From Microbacteriaceae bacterium (GTDB lineage Bacteria > Actinomycetota > Actinomycetes > Actinomycetales > Microbacteriaceae): a DNA stretch of 64,000 nucleotides. Positions within the stretch are counted from its first letter, which is position 1. Each line of letters opens with the position of its first letter. Position numbers and translations under genes: made by a program. Location of the stretch: NCBI GenBank assembly GCA_025463545.1, contig JAODAR010000005.1, positions 91,936 to 155,935 of the forward strand. The letters are read 5' to 3'. The notes under the pieces are model-generated. The model did no database searches. It was not told the origin of the DNA and saw only the letters and a list, made by a program, of their open reading frames with translations. This document shows, piece by piece, positions 16,801-24,052 of the stretch.

Positions 16801-19716
16801 CGGGTTACGGGCGCCGTCCAGCCGGGGGCTGATCCCCACCCGCACGGTGCCCGTCGCCCGGGCCCCCAGCGCGTCGATCACCGTATAGGTGAAGGTGTCT
16901 GTGCCGGCGGAATAGCTGCCCGACCGGTACTGGATCGAGTCCGCTCGCACGAGCGTGACCGAACCCTTCTCCGGGTTCGTCTCCTGCCCCAGCAACTGCA
17001 CTGAGTCGCCGTCAGGGTCGATGCCCGACAGCGGAATCGGAATGCGCACCGTGTCACCGGCGAGCACGCGCGCGACGACGGTTTTCGGCACCGGCGGGTT
17101 GTTCGACGCCGCATCCACTTCGCGCACACTGATCCGAACCTCGGCGCTGGCGAACTGGCCGTCCGGCGCATCCACCTGGTAGACCGCGGTGAAGTTGCCG
17201 GCTCGGGCCGGGGCGAGATAGCGCAGTTCGTTGTCCGCTGCGAAAAGCAGTCCGGCACCGGCCGGCAGCGGCGTCGCCAGCTTCGGGTCGAGCGTCAGAG
17301 CGTCACCGTCGGGGTGTTCGTCGTTCGCCAGCACCGGGATGTCGATGACGTCGCCCACCCGCACCGAGATCGCATCCGGTGCCGCCACCGGCGCCTGCTT
17401 GCGGGCTGGTTCCGGCAGCTCGATCACGGTGACCGTGCCTTCGGCCTCGGCCAGCCCGTTGCTGACCCGGTAGTTGAACTCCACCGCCCCGTTCTCCAGC
17501 GGACGAGTAAGAGTGAGCCGCAGGGTGCGCTGGTCCAGTATCTCGACTCGCAGCCCGCTGCTCGGCGGCACGTTCATCGTTCCGGTCACCAGCAGCACGC
17601 CCCCCGCCGGGTCGCGGTCGGTTGCCAGCACATCCACAACGGATGCCCGCTGGCCGCGGACGAAAGCAGTGTGCGGCACCGTGATCGGCTTGGGATTGGC
17701 GTCGTTGGCCGCTGTCACGTCGACGCGCACGTACCCGGTCGCCGATACCTGTCCGTCGGTGACGGCGTAGTCGATGTAGTGCGTGCCCACGGTGCTGCTG
17801 GTGAGGCGGAAGGTTCCGCCCTCGAAGTCCGGCGTGATCGTCACATCAGGCTTGGAGGGGACGCTGCTCAGTCGCACTGCAGCCGAGCCGCCGCGCACAT
17901 GGCCGAGCGGTGACACCGTCACCTCGCTGCCGGCTGAGGCGAGGACCACAAAGGACTCCGCGATGATCGGCACCGAGCCGGACGGGCGCACGGTCACCGA
18001 CAGGGTTCCGCTTCCTTCTGCCCGGCCGTCGGATGCCGTGAGGCCCACCTGCTTCAGATCGCCACCCTCCCCGGCGTCGGTGAACACCACGGAGCCGTCG
18101 GGGCTGAAGCCCGCCGTGTCGGGCGCGCTCGCTGAGGCGCCGGTGAGATAGAACGGGTCGGAGTCGGGGTCGACCCAGTCGCCGAGCACCTGCGTGGTCA
18201 CTCGGCCGCCGGACTGGGCGGTGGCGTGGGTCGCGCGCATCTGGGCGGGAGGCGAATTCTCGTCCGCGGAGCGGATGGTGACGATGGCGGTTGCTGACGC
18301 GCTGCCGCCGCGGCCGTCGCTGATGGTGTACTCGAAGCTGAGCCGCCCGGTGGCCGTGGCGGGCAGGGTGACCTGCACCTGCTGGTTGTTGCCGACCAGG
18401 TCGAGCCTGCCCTGTGCGGGCGGGAGGGTACTGAGATCGGTGACCACCAGCACGTCGCCGTTCGGGTCGTAGTCGTTCAGCAGCACCGGCAGCACGACGG
18501 CGCGCCCTGGCCTGGCCCCGAAGTCGTCGTCGATGGCGACCGGTGGCAGCTGCGTCTTCTCGAATTCGGGTGGGGTGTCATCCTTGTTGTCCTCGACGAC
18601 CTGCTGGTCCTGCTTCGCGTCGATGAGTTCAGCCCAGTTGTCGATCAGCTGGTTCTCTTGCTGCACCGCCCATGCCGCGCCGCCCTGGGCGTCGTTGAGC
18701 AGCAGGCCGGTGCCGTTCCGGCGGAACTCCAGTCGCGCGCCGCCGGGGAGCCCGTCGAGCGTGGCCGTCGTGCCGGCACGGTCGTCCGCGCAGGCGCGCC
18801 ACGCCGTGCCGTCTCCCCAGGCCGCATAGGAGCAGCCTCCGACGGATGCGGGTGCCGCAGCCAGGCCGTTTCGCCCGGTCACGAGTTCCCGCGCCGCGCC
18901 GCCGGACAGAGGCACCGCCGCCAGGCCCTCACGGTGGGCGATCAGCACCTGGTCGCCTGCGGTGGCCGGGCTCTGCAACGCCGCCGTGTCGCCCTCGACG
19001 ATCATGCCGGAGAGGTCGACGTCGGAGCCGGCCAGGAACAAATGACTGCTCGACCTGTTGAGCAGCGCCCAGCGGCCGGCGACGCTGGTCAGCTGGTAGG
19101 TGTCGTCGGCGGCGCCGGCAGCCAGCCTGGTCGTACTCACCACTGCGTCGCCCGTGGCGGTGTCAACCCGAGACATGTCCCCGGTCGACGGCGAGAATGA
19201 GAAGTACACGCCGGAGCTGTCCATGCTGGAGACCGAGCCCGTTCCCAGCGACAGTGACGGCTTGGCGAGGCTGTCGAAGCTGGGCAGCTGGTCGATGGGG
19301 ACGCTCCACATGTTGCCATTGGAGGCGACAACGGCCCGGTTCGGCCCGAGGTAAACCGCGGGTGCCTCCGGCGGGAGGGCGACGCTCTCGGTGATTTGCG
19401 CAGTAGCAGGGTCCAGGATGCCAAGTGAACTGTTGCCCCGGTCGACCACCAGAACGTTCACGCCGTCCTGCACGAGGTCGAGGCTGGAGCTTGCGGCCGG
19501 GACGACCGTGTTCAGCTCGTGCACCGTCGTGTTGGCGCGCCCGACGACCTGGCGGGCGTTGTTGGTCACCCACACCGCTGCGTCGCCGAGGTCAAGCCGT
19601 TGGGCGGTGTACCCACCGGAAACGACCGCGATGGTGGTGATGAGTGCGGCGATGACTGTGCCACTGGTCGCGGTTGCGACGACTGACCGGTGAGCCGACA
19701 TCCACTGCCGGATCAC
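13858..19716 (-). CDS. Giant membrane-anchored Ig/cadherin-like and fibronectin III repeat protein
   Basis: A 1952-residue envelope protein. A short positively charged N-terminus leads into one hydrophobic helix (about residues 12-36) that could be an uncleaved anchor. Residues about 45-350 look like a beta-propeller rich in small blades. From about 390 to 1460 come tandem Ig/cadherin-like modules marked by repeats of a V-L-A-N-D-x-D-P-D-G-D type motif (for example VLANDSDPDGG and VLANDEHPDGD), which in related domains bind calcium at module junctions. From about 1470 fibronectin III modules follow (PDPVTNVRVTAFG and later). There is no sorting signal or C-terminal membrane helix. It overlaps the kinase and moxR genes by 4 bases each. 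The role is probably adhesion or a structural element of the envelope machine; the ligand is unknown. Confidence 0.88.
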   Translation of the reverse strand: MIRQWMSAHRSVVATATSGTVIAALITTIAVVSGGYTAQRLDLGDAAVWVTNNARQVVGRANTTVHELNTVVPAASSSLDLVQDGVNVLVVDRGNSSLGILDPATAQITESVALPPEAPAVYLGPNRAVVASNGNMWSVPIDQLPSFDSLAKPSLSLGTGSVSSMDSSGVYFSFSPSTGDMSRVDTATGDAVVSTTRLAAGAADDTYQLTSVAGRWALLNRSSSHLFLAGSDVDLSGMIVEGDTAALQSPATAGDQVLIAHREGLAAVPLSGGAARELVTGRNGLAAAPASVGGCSYAAWGDGTAWRACADDRAGTTATLDGLPGGARLEFRRNGTGLLLNDAQGGAAWAVQQENQLIDNWAELIDAKQDQQVVEDNKDDTPPEFEKTQLPPVAIDDDFGARPGRAVVLPVLLNDYDPNGDVLVVTDLSTLPPAQGRLDLVGNNQQVQVTLPATATGRLSFEYTISDGRGGSASATAIVTIRSADENSPPAQMRATHATAQSGGRVTTQVLGDWVDPDSDPFYLTGASASAPDTAGFSPDGSVVFTDAGEGGDLKQVGLTASDGRAEGSGTLSVTVRPSGSVPIIAESFVVLASAGSEVTVSPLGHVRGGSAAVRLSSVPSKPDVTITPDFEGGTFRLTSSTVGTHYIDYAVTDGQVSATGYVRVDVTAANDANPKPITVPHTAFVRGQRASVVDVLATDRDPAGGVLLVTGTMNVPPSSGLRVEILDQRTLRLTLTRPLENGAVEFNYRVSNGLAEAEGTVTVIELPEPARKQAPVAAPDAISVRVGDVIDIPVLANDEHPDGDALTLDPKLATPLPAGAGLLFAADNELRYLAPARAGNFTAVYQVDAPDGQFASAEVRISVREVDAASNNPPVPKTVVARVLAGDTVRIPIPLSGIDPDGDSVQLLGQETNPEKGSVTLVRADSIQYRSGSYSAGTDTFTYTVIDALGARATGTVRVGISPRLDGARNPVAVEDEVTVRPGGTVSVRVLANDSDPDGGRLTLAGVEPTGKSGVAKIDGDLVVVTAPVVEGRYGFIYEVQNGRGGSSSNFLTIVVTKDAPLSRPDARDSVLSLSDIIGRESIDVDVLANVFFADGSTRKLALSVLPGYAKNAQLTDTKRIRVTIGDNSQIIPFAVAHPDDKTVVSYAFIWVPGYKDALPQLRKGAPKLSAPSEAKLSIDINKYVVAVGDKNVRLTDESTVRATHANGSPLVADAGTLTFTSADKYFGPASISFEVTDGASADDPNGRTATIVLPIEVTPRLNQPPSFDGAVIDFEPAQTKVIDLLKLTTYPYPDDQRELAYTVLDPKPTGFTWSLNGRQLSITASESTAKGSQSGLTVGVRDGINPGRAGRIDVRVVASTRPLAVPAADSAIAPRGATTVVDVLANDTATNPFPTVPLTVVAVRGLDSSGLPAGVSITPSADKSQLSVRVADNAAPVDTSLQYQVADATGDPDRYAWGTVRISVQDKPDPVTNVRVTAFGDKKLSVTFNPGAANNSPITGYEVTLLDAAGNPAGATVCQATACDVATPGNGQANSVRVSVAARNAIGLSSATVLADPVWSDVVPAAPTRLAAAPLDGALRLSWTPVGATGGGTPVRSYVVTVGGNQVGEVSATACSAASCTFDAGGLANGVDVTYTVSARNGAYPALSAWNGSQATGRPFGAPRAGTVAATGDNASSSATVSWTEFDGNGDGILGYYVQWSKSAPPPAAPACSVSSPAPGAVTAPSGGTVQKVAPGDGRTITVTVDRGSDYYFVVWGYNRAGCVATAAQKASVAAAPRQVTSSDFTREMGYHGSTWDLRISNLNPAFDTYNVRAVGETGPGVPIRAGWPRDLVALPDFGQVARFQIQGCTWMCGQWTDVSAPEPSLTLTVTGLAYDVDNGTFAWTNGPKNGAPPANGSLVATYRCFADSDPKGIGLATDPGTVCTIPGAPTTGPVHLVVTVDKHEYTYTQ

Positions 19717-21140
19717 TGGCTGTCGCCGCCGCCGACGACGTCAACGCACTTTTCACCGCTGGGTGCGCCGGTCTTTCCCTCGCGATTGACGGTGACGGTC
19801 AGGCACACCTGGCTCTCACCGTGCGGGTCGACGCTGAAATCTGTCGCGCGCTGGATGCTGCTGGTGCCTCCACGGGAGGTGACGACGTAACTGTCGCCTT
19901 CGCGAATGCCCGGGTCGTTCCAGCTGAACACGACGGTGCCATTTCGCACGGACCCGTCGACGTTGACCACTGTCGGAATGCCGGAGGCCACTTGCCGAGC
20001 GAGCAGGCTCACGCCAGTGCCGGCCAGGCCGATTATCACAACCGAGGCCGCGACCAGGCCCCAGATCAGCATCGTGCGGCGCCGGCGCGGCTGCACCCGG
20101 GTCATCGAGTTGTGCACCCCCTGGCTGGTCGAAGGGTGCGTGCCCGACCCAGGGGCACCGGCCTGCGGCTTCGACCGTCGTCGACGCCGGCCGGACTGCG
20201 GGTCGATCGAGTTCACGCTGGAGATGCGGGTCTTATCGTCGGGTTCGGACAAAGAACCGGTGGCCCAGTCGTCCATGGCGACTTCAAGCGGGGTCTGGGT
20301 GTAGCCGAGCTCCGCTTCGACTGACTGCAGTTCCCGGATCAGCTCGAGAACACTCCCCTGACGGGCCTCCGGGCGGCGGGACATCGACCGCGCCAGGATC
20401 AGCTCCAGCCTGGGCGGCACGTCGGCCCGGCCGATGGCCGGTACCCTCGCCTTGCTGATGCGCCCCATCAGCTCCGCCGAGCTGTTGTCGGTGCCTGGTT
20501 GCTCGAACGGGGAGCGCCCCGCCAGCAGAGAATACAGCGTGGCCCCCAGCGACCACACCTCAGAGGCGATGGTGCCGGAAACCTCGTCCAGCAGCACCTC
20601 AGGGGCGGACCACGGGATTGAGAGGCCGACGGCATCCGTTTTCTCTGCGTCACCGAGGGTGGCGGCGATTCCGAAGTCGGAGAGAACCGGGTGCCCGTAA
20701 GCGGTGATCAGGATGTTCGACGGCTTGATGTCGCGGTGCAGCACGCCGGCGCGGTGCGCGGTCTCCACCGCACTGGCGATGCGAATGCCGATACGCAGCA
20801 CATCAGGCACCGGGAGCGGCTCGGCCCGGTAGCGCTGGCTCAGGGTGGACGAGCAGTACTCCATCACCATGTACGGCCGGCCGTCACTGGAGACGCTGGC
20901 CGAAAAGACGGTGAGGATCGACGGGTGTGCGCTCAGCTGCGCCATCAGGTTCGCTTCGGCCTGGAACAACTGGCGCACCTGGTCGTTGACGATTTCGGCT
21001 AATAGCACCTTGACCGCTACCTGACGGCGCGGCATGTTTTGCTCGAACAGGAACACGTCGGCGAAGCCGCCGGAGCCGAGCGCGCGCACGTAGGAGAAAC
21101 CCGGCAGATTCGGGGGTGATGAAGGCAGCCGCCGTGCCAT
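19713..21140 (-). CDS. Transmembrane Ser/Thr protein kinase (PknB-like)
   Basis: A 475-residue Hanks-type kinase. The cytoplasmic catalytic domain (about 15-275) has the glycine loop GSGGFADV, Lys44 in VAVKVLL, Glu62 of helix C, the catalytic loop HRDIKPSN with Asp137, and DFG with Asp155, so it should be active. A juxtamembrane linker is rich in Ser, Arg and Gly. One membrane helix spans about 357-381. The roughly 95-residue extracellular domain resembles a single fibronectin III-like module with two Cys, not PASTA repeats, so peptidoglycan sensing of the PknB kind is not indicated. ATG follows GGGAGGGG closely. It is flanked by its likely antagonist PP2C and by FHA proteins, the usual phospho-Thr readers. 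Targets are unknown. Confidence 0.93.
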   Translation of the reverse strand: MARRLPSSPPNLPGFSYVRALGSGGFADVFLFEQNMPRRQVAVKVLLAEIVNDQVRQLFQAEANLMAQLSAHPSILTVFSASVSSDGRPYMVMEYCSSTLSQRYRAEPLPVPDVLRIGIRIASAVETAHRAGVLHRDIKPSNILITAYGHPVLSDFGIAATLGDAEKTDAVGLSIPWSAPEVLLDEVSGTIASEVWSLGATLYSLLAGRSPFEQPGTDNSSAELMGRISKARVPAIGRADVPPRLELILARSMSRRPEARQGSVLELIRELQSVEAELGYTQTPLEVAMDDWATGSLSEPDDKTRISSVNSIDPQSGRRRRRSKPQAGAPGSGTHPSTSQGVHNSMTRVQPRRRRTMLIWGLVAASVVIIGLAGTGVSLLARQVASGIPTVVNVDGSVRNGTVVFSWNDPGIREGDSYVVTSRGGTSSIQRATDFSVDPHGESQVCLTVTVNREGKTGAPSGEKCVDVVGGGDSQ

Positions 21141-21225
21141 TTTCCCCTCCCGCTTTGGTCATGACCGGTTGTCGCGCACTGTTGTGATCGCTCGCCGAAA
21201 CGGGTTTACCGACGGGCGCCCTCCA

Positions 21226-21231
21226 AGTCTA
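21226..21231 (-). promoter_or_regulatory. Possible internal -10 box upstream of the kinase gene
   Basis: TAGACT (minus strand) lies 85 bases before the kinase ATG in the only gap of more than 100 bases in the first half of the cluster (21141-21274). No clear -35 element is seen. It may allow the kinase-to-FtsK part to be expressed separately from the FHA and PP2C genes. Confidence 0.3.
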
Positions 21232-21274
21232 GGCAGCGCTTTCACGCCATTATCGCCTCGGCCCGCCGATTAGC

Positions 21275-22093
21275 TCAGCGGGACACCCCCAACTCGGGGG
21301 GCGCTGGCACGTCTCCGTTCACCGCCAGGACGTCCAGCACGATCACCGTCACGTTGTCGCGGCCGCCGTTGTCCAGTGCGGCGCCGACGAGCGCGCGCGC
21401 GGCCGCTTCCGGCTTCGTGTTCGACATCATGAAATGACGGATGCCATAGGGCGTGAGTTCCTTGGTCAGCCCGTCCGAACAGATCAGGAGGCGCATGCCC
21501 GGTCGTACCGGCAGAATCCGGTAGTCAGGAATCGGGGGTTCGTGGAAGCCGACCGCACGGGTGATCACGTTGCCGTGTGGGTGGACGTCGGCTTCCTCCC
21601 GGGTGATGCGGCCGGCGTCGACCATTTCCTGCACCACGGAGTGGTCGACGGTCACCTGCTCGAGCACCCCGGAGATCAGCTGGTAAACCCGGGAATCACC
21701 GATGTTGAAGACGATCCACTGCGGGGTGCCGGACACGACGCTGAGGGCAGCGCCGGTGACGGTGGTACCCGTGCCGAGATCGGTGACCCCCGCGCCCTTG
21801 GCCATGTCCTCGACCGCGAGACTCAGCGATCGGTGGATCGACTCGGCGTCGATGGCGCTCGCACCAGCGTGTTCGGCCAGGCGGGTGACGACGGCTGCGC
21901 TGGCGACGTCGCCGGCGGAGTGGCCGCCCATGCCGTCGGCGACGGCGAAGACCGGAGGGGCAACGACGAGACTGTCCTCGTTCACTTCCCGCCGGTGACC
22001 GACGTCGGTCTGCCCGGACCAGGACAGGGTGACCGTGTCGTCAGACGGCAGTGTGACCGTGAAGCTGGTCGAGTCTTGACCGATATGGGTCAC
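21275..22093 (-). CDS. PP2C-family Ser/Thr protein phosphatase
   Basis: A 272-residue cytoplasmic PPM-type phosphatase, the likely off-switch for the neighbouring kinase. All metal-binding landmarks are present: RREVNEDS (RxxNxD), FAVADGMGGH, NIGDSRVY, LLICSDGL and GGRDNVTV. GTG 22093 is preferred because GGAAGG stands 8 bases upstream; a GTG at 22135, directly after the stop of the FHA gene, would add 14 residues. There is no membrane segment, so it probably acts on the inner face of the membrane or in the cytosol. Pairing of PP2C with a kinase and FHA proteins is common in actinobacteria; here it heads the operon rather than accompanying cell-division genes. Confidence 0.92.
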   Translation of the reverse strand: MTHIGQDSTSFTVTLPSDDTVTLSWSGQTDVGHRREVNEDSLVVAPPVFAVADGMGGHSAGDVASAAVVTRLAEHAGASAIDAESIHRSLSLAVEDMAKGAGVTDLGTGTTVTGAALSVVSGTPQWIVFNIGDSRVYQLISGVLEQVTVDHSVVQEMVDAGRITREEADVHPHGNVITRAVGFHEPPIPDYRILPVRPGMRLLICSDGLTKELTPYGIRHFMMSNTKPEAAARALVGAALDNGGRDNVTVIVLDVLAVNGDVPAPPELGVSR

Positions 22094-22135
22094 GGATGGG
22101 GCCTTCCGGTTCTTGGCGCGCGGCGAACCCCACAC

Positions 22136-23350
22136 TCAGTGCCCGCTGACCGGGAGGATCTCGATGATATTACCGTCCCCGATGTCAACTCTCGTACCGG
22201 GAATGACCGTCAATGATGCTCCCCGACGCATGCGTTCCTTCTTTCCACTCGGCGACAACACTGTCGTGCCGTTGGTCGAGCCGAGGTCGGTGACGACGAC
22301 GGAGTCGCCTTCCTGCCGGATCTCAATGTGTGTTCCCGAAACCGCCGAGGTGGCCGAACGCACGGTGAGCAGGCGCGGCAGCCCGTTGGCCACGCCCCGC
22401 GGTGTGATCGGCCGGCGGCCGACGTAATAGACGGTGTCGAGGCGCCAGTCCTCGCCACCGAGCCGGAAACCGTAGCGGGGCAGTACAGTGGCGGGCACGG
22501 CGGCGGCAGCTGCGGCCGCCTCCTGTTTCCGCTGGTGCAGCAGCACGGTGTCCTCGACACGCGGGCGGGCCCGGATGACGGTGTCGTCGGTGAACGCCTG
22601 AGAGGTGGGCCCGTCGTCGTCGCCCGTGACTCCGCTTCCTGGCCTGGCCCGGAGGATGGTGTCGGCATCCGCTTCCGGAAAGCCGGCGGAGCGAGGCGCG
22701 CGCTTGATGGTGTCGTCGAAGGCGGTGGGGGGATGTGCGCTGGGTGGATGTGCGCTGGGTGGATGCGCACTGGGTGGATGGGCACTAGGGGCATGTGGAG
22801 TGGGGAGCACCCCACTGAGGGGACTTGCACTGTGGGGCCCTGCGGCAGCGCCGGTCGACCAGAACAGCGTATGGCCCGGCACCGCGCCCACGCCGATCGG
22901 GGTTCCGGACGCGAGCAGGTCGGCGGACACCATCGTCACGTGCTGCGACCCGAACACCATCCCGGTCACCGCCTGGAAGTCGGCCAGCAGCCACGGGCGG
23001 ATGTCACGGTCGGTGAAACGCCGTGACCCGCCGATTGAGAACACGTCGGCCGCTGCTGCCCCATGGATGACCGCCGACACCGGAATGCCGTCGGTGTCCG
23101 TCGCTGTGCCAGGCACCGCACCGGGCACCGCGACGGCGAAGCTTGCCACAGCATCGTCGCCGCTGATGGGCAACAGTGAGACGACGGATTCGATCTCCAC
23201 GCTGGGCAGGGCAAGAAGGTCCGTCAGTGAGGCGATGATCCACTGCGGTGTGGCCGCAGGGACTGCGGCGAGGAACCCATGGCCGACCACGAACGTCCAC
23301 TCGGGTGCCCGGCCCGGGATGATGGCGCATCCCACACGACCCAGGGTCAT
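22136..23350 (-). CDS. FHA domain protein with unassigned N-terminal domain
   Basis: A 404-residue protein, first gene of the envelope/signalling cluster. ATG 23350 is chosen because GGGAGG lies 4 bases upstream; a longer open frame upstream has non-coding character. Residues 1-190 form a globular domain I do not recognise (starting MTLGRVGCAIIPG). Then comes a linker rich in Pro, Ser, His and Thr-x-x-R/K motifs such as DTIIRA-like TVIRARP, DTILRARP and DTIKRAP. These repeated acidic-Thr-hydrophobic patterns resemble kinase phosphosites found in FHA substrates such as GarA/FhaA; that reading is inference. A C-terminal FHA domain (about 305-400) has GRRP, SGTHIEI and LGSTNGT. A 15-bp repeat codes for SAHPP units. 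Confidence 0.88.
   Translation of the reverse strand: MTLGRVGCAIIPGRAPEWTFVVGHGFLAAVPAATPQWIIASLTDLLALPSVEIESVVSLLPISGDDAVASFAVAVPGAVPGTATDTDGIPVSAVIHGAAAADVFSIGGSRRFTDRDIRPWLLADFQAVTGMVFGSQHVTMVSADLLASGTPIGVGAVPGHTLFWSTGAAAGPHSASPLSGVLPTPHAPSAHPPSAHPPSAHPPSAHPPTAFDDTIKRAPRSAGFPEADADTILRARPGSGVTGDDDGPTSQAFTDDTVIRARPRVEDTVLLHQRKQEAAAAAAAVPATVLPRYGFRLGGEDWRLDTVYYVGRRPITPRGVANGLPRLLTVRSATSAVSGTHIEIRQEGDSVVVTDLGSTNGTTVLSPSGKKERMRRGASLTVIPGTRVDIGDGNIIEILPVSGH
22731..22790. repeat. 15-bp tandem repeat in the FHA gene linker
   Basis: Four units of a GGATGTGCGCTGGGT-like 15-bp word encode SAHPP pentapeptides between the N-terminal domain and the FHA domain. Confidence 0.9.
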
Positions 23351-23496
23351 GCTGCCTCCCGCGGTTAGTGGCCGGTGTATGACGTCACATGCTTGATGCG
23401 CGTTAGTCCTCAAATCCGTACACCGACACGTCTTTACCGTAGCCGCAAACTCCGAAACTACCGTGCTGCAATTCGACGGCGGAGTCGCCTTGCTTT

Positions 23497-23534
23497 CGAT
23501 TCCGCAGTTTTCGAAGCGCTTTACTGCGGATTCG
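23497..23534. promoter_or_regulatory. 12-bp inverted repeat upstream of the Lrp/AsnC gene
   Basis: CGATTCCGCAGT (23497-23508) and ACTGCGGATTCG (23523-23534) are complementary at 11 of 12 positions with a 14-base spacer. The right arm ends directly before the candidate -35 box at 23536. It is well placed to be the autoregulatory operator of the AsnC-type protein, and it also lies in the divergent region leading to the FHA cluster. Confidence 0.55.
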
Positions 23535-23535
23535 C

Positions 23536-23564
23536 TTGCCGAGGGCGGTTTTGGCTGACACAAT
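23536..23564 (+). promoter_or_regulatory. Candidate leaderless promoter of the Lrp/AsnC gene
   Basis: TTGCCG (23536-23541), a 17-base spacer and CACAAT (23559-23564), followed 6 bases later by the ATG at 23571. No Shine-Dalgarno sequence precedes the ATG. Confidence 0.45.
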
Positions 23565-23570
23565 CGATGC

Positions 23571-24050
23571 ATGGGCACAGTGGCACGCAACAACTCGAAA
23601 CGGGTGCAACTGGACGAGGTCTCCAAGAAGATCGTCGAGCAGTTACAGGTCGACGGACGCCGCTCGTACGCTGAGATTGGTAAGGCGGTCGGTCTCAGCG
23701 AAGCGGCAGTGCGGCAGCGGGTGCAGAAGCTGACGGATGCCGGCGTGATGCAGGTCGTTGCCGTCACGGACCCGATGCAGTTGGGTTTCTACCGGCAAGC
23801 AATGATCGGTATCCGCGCCTCCGGCGACACCCGGGTCCTGGCCGACCTGCTCTCTGACATTCCCGCCGTCGACTATGTGGTACTCACCGCCGGGACATTC
23901 GACATCCTGGCCGAGGTCGTCTGCGAGGACGACGACGAGTTGATCGCCCTGCTCAACTCGCAGATCCGGAATCTCGAGGGCGTTCTCTCCACCGAAACGT
24001 TTGTCTACCTCAAACTCCATAAACAGCTCTACAACTGGGGAACGCGATAA
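23571..24050 (+). CDS. Lrp/AsnC-family transcriptional regulator
   Basis: A 159-residue feast/famine regulator. An N-terminal helix-turn-helix (about residues 15-65, with RRSYAEIGKAVGLSEAAVRQ as core) is followed by an Lrp-type ligand-binding RAM domain (about 75-150, with the G-x-x-D segment TAGTFDILAEV). The length is standard. It lies 2 bases upstream of a class III aminotransferase, so it most likely senses an amino acid or amine handled by that enzyme. A near-perfect inverted repeat just upstream is a plausible operator. In actinobacteria such regulator-aminotransferase pairs often accompany polyamine uptake genes; here potD-potA lie about 21 kb away on the other side of the signalling cluster. 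Confidence 0.93.
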   Translation: MGTVARNNSKRVQLDEVSKKIVEQLQVDGRRSYAEIGKAVGLSEAAVRQRVQKLTDAGVMQVVAVTDPMQLGFYRQAMIGIRASGDTRVLADLLSDIPAVDYVVLTAGTFDILAEVVCEDDDELIALLNSQIRNLEGVLSTETFVYLKLHKQLYNWGTR

Positions 24051-24052
24051 AA

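Noticed and set aside
21268..21284. TTAGCTCAGCGGGA, resembling a tRNA D arm
   Set aside because: No acceptor, anticodon or T arm follows in register. It overlaps the end of the PP2C gene, whose codons explain it.
23351..23767. N-terminal extension of the first FHA protein by 139 codons
   Set aside because: It is Cys/Thr/Ser-rich, runs through the AsnC promoter and the inverted repeat, and a good ribosome binding site supports the shorter start at 23350.
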